Shown here piece by piece: positions 7,139 to 10,881 of a stretch of 10,881 bases of DNA. Position 1 is the first letter of the stretch. Each line of letters starts with the position of its first letter. The translations under genes were made by a program, and so were the position numbers. The stretch is from CAWACC01 sp964390695. Lineage in GTDB: Bacteria > Chlamydiota > Chlamydiia > Chlamydiales > Parachlamydiaceae. The stretch spans positions 1-10,881 of the forward strand of contig CAYMKI010000120.1 in NCBI GenBank assembly GCA_964390695.1. Reading direction: 5' to 3'. Under the pieces are notes generated by a model, which was not told the DNA's origin, made no database searches, and saw only the letters and a program-made list of their open reading frames with translations.

Positions 7139-8218
7139 CTATATGTGGCGGGTTTTGACAGGATTTAGACTGCGCATCAGCCGTTTTCTGTCGAGTTTTA
7201 GGATATATATTTCATGATCTTGCCTTCCATAAGATAACCAGATGTAGTTGTCATCATAGATATATCCGCAAGGAAACACCACGTTTACCGGATTCCAAAA
7301 TGGTTGGTAGTTTTGGCCAGAATAAAAACCTTGTGCAATGATTGGGTTTGCGCTCATCTGGGTAATTTGGAAAGGAGGATCGTTGTTAAAGGTATAGGCC
7401 CCTATGAAATAAGTAGGCATAGTCGTGCCATGGGATTGCACGCTTGGCACGTTGAGGACAGAGTGAAAGAAGGCTAGGTATTGCGTGCTGTCAATTTGCA
7501 AGGCTGGAGTCCCTCCTCTTAACACACCCCAGTTCCAGTGGATTTGGCCTCTGGTCAAGTAGATGGTTTCGCAATCACCCGTGTTCAAATCCGGCTGCAG
7601 TATACGATGGGGAAGTAAGCTATAAGCTAGCAGCAGTTGATCATTGTAGGAAAACGGTACCCAGTTTTTTTCTCGGTTGAAACGGTCGTTATTTTCAAAA
7701 TTATCCAAGCACACTTCGTTAAGGGCGACAAATTCATTGTTGACGAGATCGATTTGGGCTACATATACCCGAGTTCCCTCGATCCCGGGATAGATTTCTC
7801 TGTTATCGCTGTATGTCATGTACAGAGTATCATCAATGACTAGCAGACGAGGATCTTCGGGCATGGAGGGTAAGTATGAGTAGGCGTCAAAAGCCAAAAA
7901 CTGAGGAGTTCCAATGGGATTTAAATTATTGTCTAGCCAGATCAATCCGATATCAGAGCTAGCCAAGCCTGATCCGTCATTATTTTCCACGACGATAGGG
8001 TCATAAATATCCCTGAAGCTCATCAATATGCCTCCGTTCCATCGCACGATGGAAGCGTTGGTGGCATTAGGAAAACCAGGGATGTTAATTTGTCTATTTT
8101 CTAAGATAAACGAAGAAGGGCTCTGTTCCAAGTCCATGAGTTTGGGGCCATCGGCAGACAAAAATGATGTCATCCAGATAGCGCAAAAACAGACTGTAGA
8201 TTTTAGTATCGATTTCAT
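7139..8218 (-). CDS. Exported GH130/COG2152-like five-bladed beta-propeller protein, copy 2
   Basis: A 359-residue paralogue of the 6017 gene. The N-terminus has two Lys and a hydrophobic stretch (about 8-20), with a plausible signal peptidase site near SADG (21-24). Landmark motifs are NASIVRWNGG (54-63), MSFRDI (66-71), DIGLIWLDN (89-97), EDPRLL (121-126, D122), EKNWVPFSY (183-191), CETIY (216-220), LRGGTPAL (233-240), YLAFFHS (247-253), FIGAYTF (271-277), VVFPCGYI (313-320) and YGRQDHEIY (330-338). It keeps the canonical EDPR of GH130-type enzymes and has a roughly 10-residue insertion (about 75-87) that the others lack. A GTAGGT about 8 bases before the ATG can serve as ribosome binding site. 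It lies 22 bases after the stop of copy 3, the last gene of the minus-strand run. Enzyme activity is not proven. Confidence 0.75.
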   Translation of the reverse strand: MKSILKSTVCFCAIWMTSFLSADGPKLMDLEQSPSSFILENRQINIPGFPNATNASIVRWNGGILMSFRDIYDPIVVENNDGSGLASSDIGLIWLDNNLNPIGTPQFLAFDAYSYLPSMPEDPRLLVIDDTLYMTYSDNREIYPGIEGTRVYVAQIDLVNNEFVALNEVCLDNFENNDRFNREKNWVPFSYNDQLLLAYSLLPHRILQPDLNTGDCETIYLTRGQIHWNWGVLRGGTPALQIDSTQYLAFFHSVLNVPSVQSHGTTMPTYFIGAYTFNNDPPFQITQMSANPIIAQGFYSGQNYQPFWNPVNVVFPCGYIYDDNYIWLSYGRQDHEIYILKLDRKRLMRSLNPVKTRHI

Positions 8219-8240
8219 GTAAATACCTACTTGTTTTGTT

Positions 8241-9293
8241 TTATTTCATTGTTTGGTTAAGTGTTTGTATAGGTTCTAGGCTTTGCATCAAACCCTTGCG
8301 GTCAAGAGTGACAATCCATATTTCGTGGTCTTCTCGACCATAAGCGACATATATATTGTCATCTTCGCAAAAATAACCACCTGGAAAAATAACCCTTTGC
8401 TGTTTTTTCCAATAATAGGAGGTATAAGGAATCCCGCTATAAAATCCCTTCCCTATAATGGGTTTTGGGCTGATCTTAGTGATAGCAAAAGGAGGCTCTC
8501 CAGAAAAAGTATAAGCTCCCATAAAATAATGGAGAATGCTTTTTTCCTCAGAGTGAGCTGTCAACATAGATTTAGATGAATGGAAAAAAGCCAAATATTC
8601 CGACCCATCTATTTTGATAGCAGGTGTGCCTCCTCTAAGCTGTCCCCACCCCCAATTTATTCTTCCTTCAGACCAAGCTGTGCTTTCACAATGCCCAGAG
8701 CCGATTATAGGCTGGAGAATAAAATGAGGATTTAGACTATAAGCTAGCATCAAATTTCCATTATAGTCAAATGGAACCCAATTTTTTTCACGAATTTCTT
8801 TACTTTCACTCTCAAACTCTGAGAGACATTCTTTGTTTTTTAATTCAAAAAAATTCTCGTCTATTTCCACTTCAGCAATGTGTACTCGAAATCCACCCTT
8901 GGAAACTTGGAGCTCAGTGTTATTGCTGTATACTAAATATAATTTCCCGCCCATTTGCACTAAGCGTCCATCTTCGGCTCTAGAATTTATGAGCAGAGGC
9001 CCGCGAGTGTCTAAAAGCATAGGATCGCTTGCGACATTGAATTCATCATCCAGCCAGACCATGCCGAGTTCGGAATCGAATGGCGATTTGGGATTATGGG
9101 TGATTCTAAAACTCAAAAGCAGGCGGCCGTTCCATCTGATTATAGAGGGATTATAGGCAAAGGGATATCCGGGGATGTCAATTTTCTTTGTATCTAATAC
9201 AAAGTCATCGATACCTTCTTCGAGGTCTACGGCGGCATGCAATTGAAATGCAAGCCCAATAAATGATATGAATAGAACCAGTAGTCTCTTACA
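8241..9293 (-). CDS. Exported GH130/COG2152-like five-bladed beta-propeller protein, copy 3 (start unresolved)
   Basis: Family resemblance and a good signal peptide-like segment (KRLLV to LHAA, with a cut near HA|AV) begin only at about 9290, so I mark the coding extent from codon TGT at 9293. That codon cannot be a start. The open frame continues to an ATG at 9410, but those 39 residues are an out-of-frame reading of the upstream paralogue. Other options are TTG 9350, CTG 9281 and TTG 9242. Counting from 9293, motifs are YNPSIIRWNG (47-56), ELGMVWLDD (75-83), AEDGR (106-110), EKNWVPFDY (169-177), LRGGTPAI (219-226), YLAFFHSS (233-240), FMGAYTF, VIFPGGYF and AYGREDHEIW. The usual EDPR motif reads EDGR, so the Asp is kept but the Pro is lost. 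It could be a gene displaced from its start by one base, or one translated from a weak start after the upstream gene. Confidence 0.65.
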   Translation of the reverse strand, partial: CKRLLVLFISFIGLAFQLHAAVDLEEGIDDFVLDTKKIDIPGYPFAYNPSIIRWNGRLLLSFRITHNPKSPFDSELGMVWLDDEFNVASDPMLLDTRGPLLINSRAEDGRLVQMGGKLYLVYSNNTELQVSKGGFRVHIAEVEIDENFFELKNKECLSEFESESKEIREKNWVPFDYNGNLMLAYSLNPHFILQPIIGSGHCESTAWSEGRINWGWGQLRGGTPAIKIDGSEYLAFFHSSKSMLTAHSEEKSILHYFMGAYTFSGEPPFAITKISPKPIIGKGFYSGIPYTSYYWKKQQRVIFPGGYFCEDDNIYVAYGREDHEIWIVTLDRKGLMQSLEPIQTLNQTMK

Positions 9294-10341
9294 TTGGATT
9301 GGAGACTGGTATAAGACTGTTAAGAAGGCCTTGTTTATCCAGTTTAACAATCCAAGTTTCGTGATCTTGACGTCCATAGGAAATCCAGATGTAATCTTTT
9401 TCATGCACAAATCCTCCAGGGAATACGACTAAGAGAGGTTTCCAGGTGTTGTATTTAGGGCCATTGTAGAAGTTTTTTCCTATGATAGGTTCGGGGCTTA
9501 TTTTGGTCATGTTAAATGGAGGTTTTGCGTTGAATGTATAAGCCCCCATAAAATAATGAAGGATTCTAGCTCCTTCTGACTGTTCAGAGATGAGGTCCTT
9601 TACCGAATGAAAAAACGCCAGATACTCATCACCTATTTTTACTGCCGGAGTTCCTCCTCTTAAGATGCCCCAGTTCCACTTAGGGTTGGAGAAGGTATTA
9701 GCGACGGTAAGGCATTGATGGCTGTCTGCTGCAGGCTGAAGGACTAAATGAGGTTCGATACTGTAAGAGAGCAAAAGCTGATCATGGAATACAAAAGGTA
9801 CCCAATTTTTTTCTTGTTTGGCGGGATTTTCATTTTCATAATCTAAAAGAAATGTGGGAGGCTCTGCATAAAAACTGTCATGCACATTGTGTATTTTTGT
9901 ATAGGCCATTCTGCGGTTTGGTGTTGTGGAGGTGTCATGGAATTCATTAAAGACCATATAGAGATCTGCTCCGACGGTGATCAGCCGGGGATCTTGAGTC
10001 CTTGGCATGTAAAGGTTATCTTGGGTGTCTTTTTGCAGAATACAAGGTTCGCCAGCTATATTTAGGTTGTCATCCAGCCAAACCAGGCCGATCTGATGGG
10101 TCAATGTCGTTAAGGGATCGCGGATGCGAAAACTGAGCAGCAGATGTCCCTTCCAACGCACGATGCTCGGATTAAAGGCATCGGTGAAGTTAGGGATTTC
10201 TATTCTTTTAGTCTCCAAGACGAAATCTTGGCAGGTAGCTTCAAGATCATAGAAGGTGTATCCTCGATCTTTAATGCCTAAGCAGAGTGTAATTATGAGG
10301 AGAAGCAAAATTTTATTGAAAATAAAGGAATATAGGCTCAT
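9289..10341 (-). CDS. Exported GH130/COG2152-like five-bladed beta-propeller protein, copy 4
   Basis: A 350-residue paralogue with an N-terminal hydrophobic segment (about 5-22, with K10) serving as signal peptide or membrane anchor; no crisp cleavage site is visible. Motifs are AFNPSIVRW (55-63), LLSFRIRDP (68-76), QIGLVWLDD (83-91), TQDPRL (115-120, D117), EKNWVPFVF (177-185), LRGGTPAV (227-234), YLAFFHS (240-246), MGAYTFN (265-271), VVFPGGFV (305-312) and SYGRQDHETW (321-330). I choose the ATG at 10341 over an in-frame TTG at 10362 because AGGGAG lies 7 bases before it and the TTG overlaps the upstream gene's stop. The C-terminus (LIPVSNPM) is a few residues shorter than in the paralogues. 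Its final ATG-TAA lies exactly where copy 3's signal peptide begins, in another frame. It follows the pyruvyl transferase gene by 17 bases. Confidence 0.77.
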   Translation of the reverse strand: MSLYSFIFNKILLLLIITLCLGIKDRGYTFYDLEATCQDFVLETKRIEIPNFTDAFNPSIVRWKGHLLLSFRIRDPLTTLTHQIGLVWLDDNLNIAGEPCILQKDTQDNLYMPRTQDPRLITVGADLYMVFNEFHDTSTTPNRRMAYTKIHNVHDSFYAEPPTFLLDYENENPAKQEKNWVPFVFHDQLLLSYSIEPHLVLQPAADSHQCLTVANTFSNPKWNWGILRGGTPAVKIGDEYLAFFHSVKDLISEQSEGARILHYFMGAYTFNAKPPFNMTKISPEPIIGKNFYNGPKYNTWKPLLVVFPGGFVHEKDYIWISYGRQDHETWIVKLDKQGLLNSLIPVSNPM

Positions 10342-10348
10342 GGATTTT

Positions 10349-10354
10349 CTCCCT
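10349..10354 (-). promoter_or_regulatory. Strong ribosome binding site that fixes the start of propeller copy 4
   Basis: On the minus strand AGGGAG lies 7 bases before the ATG at 10341. This is the clearest Shine-Dalgarno in the right half of the window and argues against the alternative TTG start at 10362. Confidence 0.7.
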
Positions 10355-10358
10355 GTAT

Positions 10359-10881
10359 TCAATTGAAATTAGGTCTTTTAAATTCTGTACTGGGCCAAAA
10401 TTCGAACGGAAAGGCATCGTACAGTTGTTCTAAATCACATTGAAAGGGAGGTTCTCCTCCCATAAGCAAAGCTTCTTCGATCGAAGTTGCAAATTGGAAA
10501 TCAAACCGCTGCGTACCGTAGTAGTAATCTTTGAATTTGATCAAGGGTTCCTTCTCGTTGACTCTTAGCAGTCTGGCCGGGATGCCGAAAGCTTCGGCGA
10601 CGATGACGCCATGCAGGGAACTGGAGATGACAAAGTGGCTGTCCAGAATTTTTTGAATCACTTGATCCCAAGGTTCGGTGGCATAGACAACATGGCCGTC
10701 GGGGTCTTTAGGAATTTGAGCAAAATCATTGTAATGCACCACCACGATGTAGTCATAGGTGGGATTTTCGCTTCTTTTGAATTCTGGAAACAGATAAGGT
10801 ACCAGCAGGCCTGGATCGCCGTATATTTCCGGGCAGGCGATTCCGTATGTGTCCATAAGGAACTGGCGAGTGAGAGGGCCG
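10359..10881 (-). CDS. Polysaccharide pyruvyl transferase family protein (5' end beyond the window)
   Basis: The frame is open to the right edge: 8 further codons precede the internal ATG at 10856 and read GPLTRQFL, which with a preceding Arg would be the conserved RGPLTR motif of this family. About 173 C-terminal residues are visible. After GPLTR come YGDPGLLVPYL, a strand-rich IVVVHYNDF region, and the signature FVISSSLHGVIVAEAFGIPARLL. Its SSLHG and AEAFGIP are typical of PF04230 (CsaB/ExoV/WcaK) enzymes. These transfer pyruvate from phosphoenolpyruvate to sugar hydroxyls of exopolysaccharide or cell-wall glycan, making acidic ketals, usually in the cytoplasm before export. It is the first visible gene of the minus-strand run with three propeller paralogues, which suggests glycan work for that locus. 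The tail DYYYGTQRFDF resembles ExoV-type members. The sugar acceptor cannot be told. Confidence 0.85.
   Translation of the reverse strand, partial: GPLTRQFLMDTYGIACPEIYGDPGLLVPYLFPEFKRSENPTYDYIVVVHYNDFAQIPKDPDGHVVYATEPWDQVIQKILDSHFVISSSLHGVIVAEAFGIPARLLRVNEKEPLIKFKDYYYGTQRFDFQFATSIEEALLMGGEPPFQCDLEQLYDAFPFEFWPSTEFKRPNFN

Noticed and set aside
8283..9156. Several plus-strand open frames of 70-107 residues.
   Set aside because: They are antisense to propeller copy 3, whose frame is supported by conserved motifs along its full length.
9294..9410. N-terminal 39-residue extension of propeller copy 3 from the ATG at 9410.
   Set aside because: These bases encode the conserved C-terminus of copy 4 (the YGRQDHETW region) in its own frame. 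The extension has no counterpart in the paralogues and precedes an otherwise N-terminal signal peptide.
1..10881. Search by eye for CRISPR arrays, tRNA or rRNA genes, insertion sequences and attachment sites.
   Set aside because: I saw no regularly spaced repeats, tRNA-like clover-leaf, transposase motif or flanking direct repeats. Nearly the whole window is coding.

Overview
The window looks like a compact, gene-dense chromosome segment from a Gram-negative bacterium. There are four near-abutting same-strand gene runs, moderate base composition by eye, and several genes with Sec-type signal peptides. I lean towards the environmental Chlamydiae (Parachlamydiales, Waddlia-like), based on the overall flavour of the YacL-type PIN-TRAM, AcpS and RodA proteins. 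No marker gene here proves this, and I hold it only with low to moderate confidence.

Layout. Positions 1-2311 (minus strand) hold a two-gene unit: a class I-like HMG-CoA reductase followed 3 bases later by rodA, which runs off the left edge. A divergent promoter region of about 200 bases follows. Positions 2516-7066 (plus strand) hold a tight five-gene run: a membrane PIN-TRAM protein (YacL type), acpS, a DedA membrane protein, a metallo-beta-lactamase/double-rhodanese fusion (persulfide dioxygenase type), and an exported beta-propeller protein. Spacers in this run are 0-11 bases. A perfect 10-bp hairpin at 7091-7115 separates it from the convergent minus-strand run, which is read from the right edge: a polysaccharide pyruvyl transferase (5' end outside the window) followed by three further exported beta-propeller paralogues at 10341, about 9293 and 8218.

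How the genes may work together. HMG-CoA reductase makes mevalonate for isoprenoids, including the polyprenyl carrier of lipid II. RodA polymerises lipid II, so that pair may be linked through envelope synthesis. The plus-strand run mixes lipid/acyl-carrier, membrane and sulfur housekeeping functions.

The right-hand 4.9 kb is the distinctive part. It has four divergent paralogues of a secreted five-bladed-propeller family resembling GH130/COG2152 glycosidases/phosphorylases, three of them in one transcription unit with a glycan pyruvyl transferase. My inference is an envelope or host-glycan handling locus. The substrate is unknown, and the four copies differ at a motif that matters in GH130 enzymes. 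One copy (8241 to about 9293) has no convincing start codon: an ATG sits exactly one base out of frame at its junction with the upstream paralogue.
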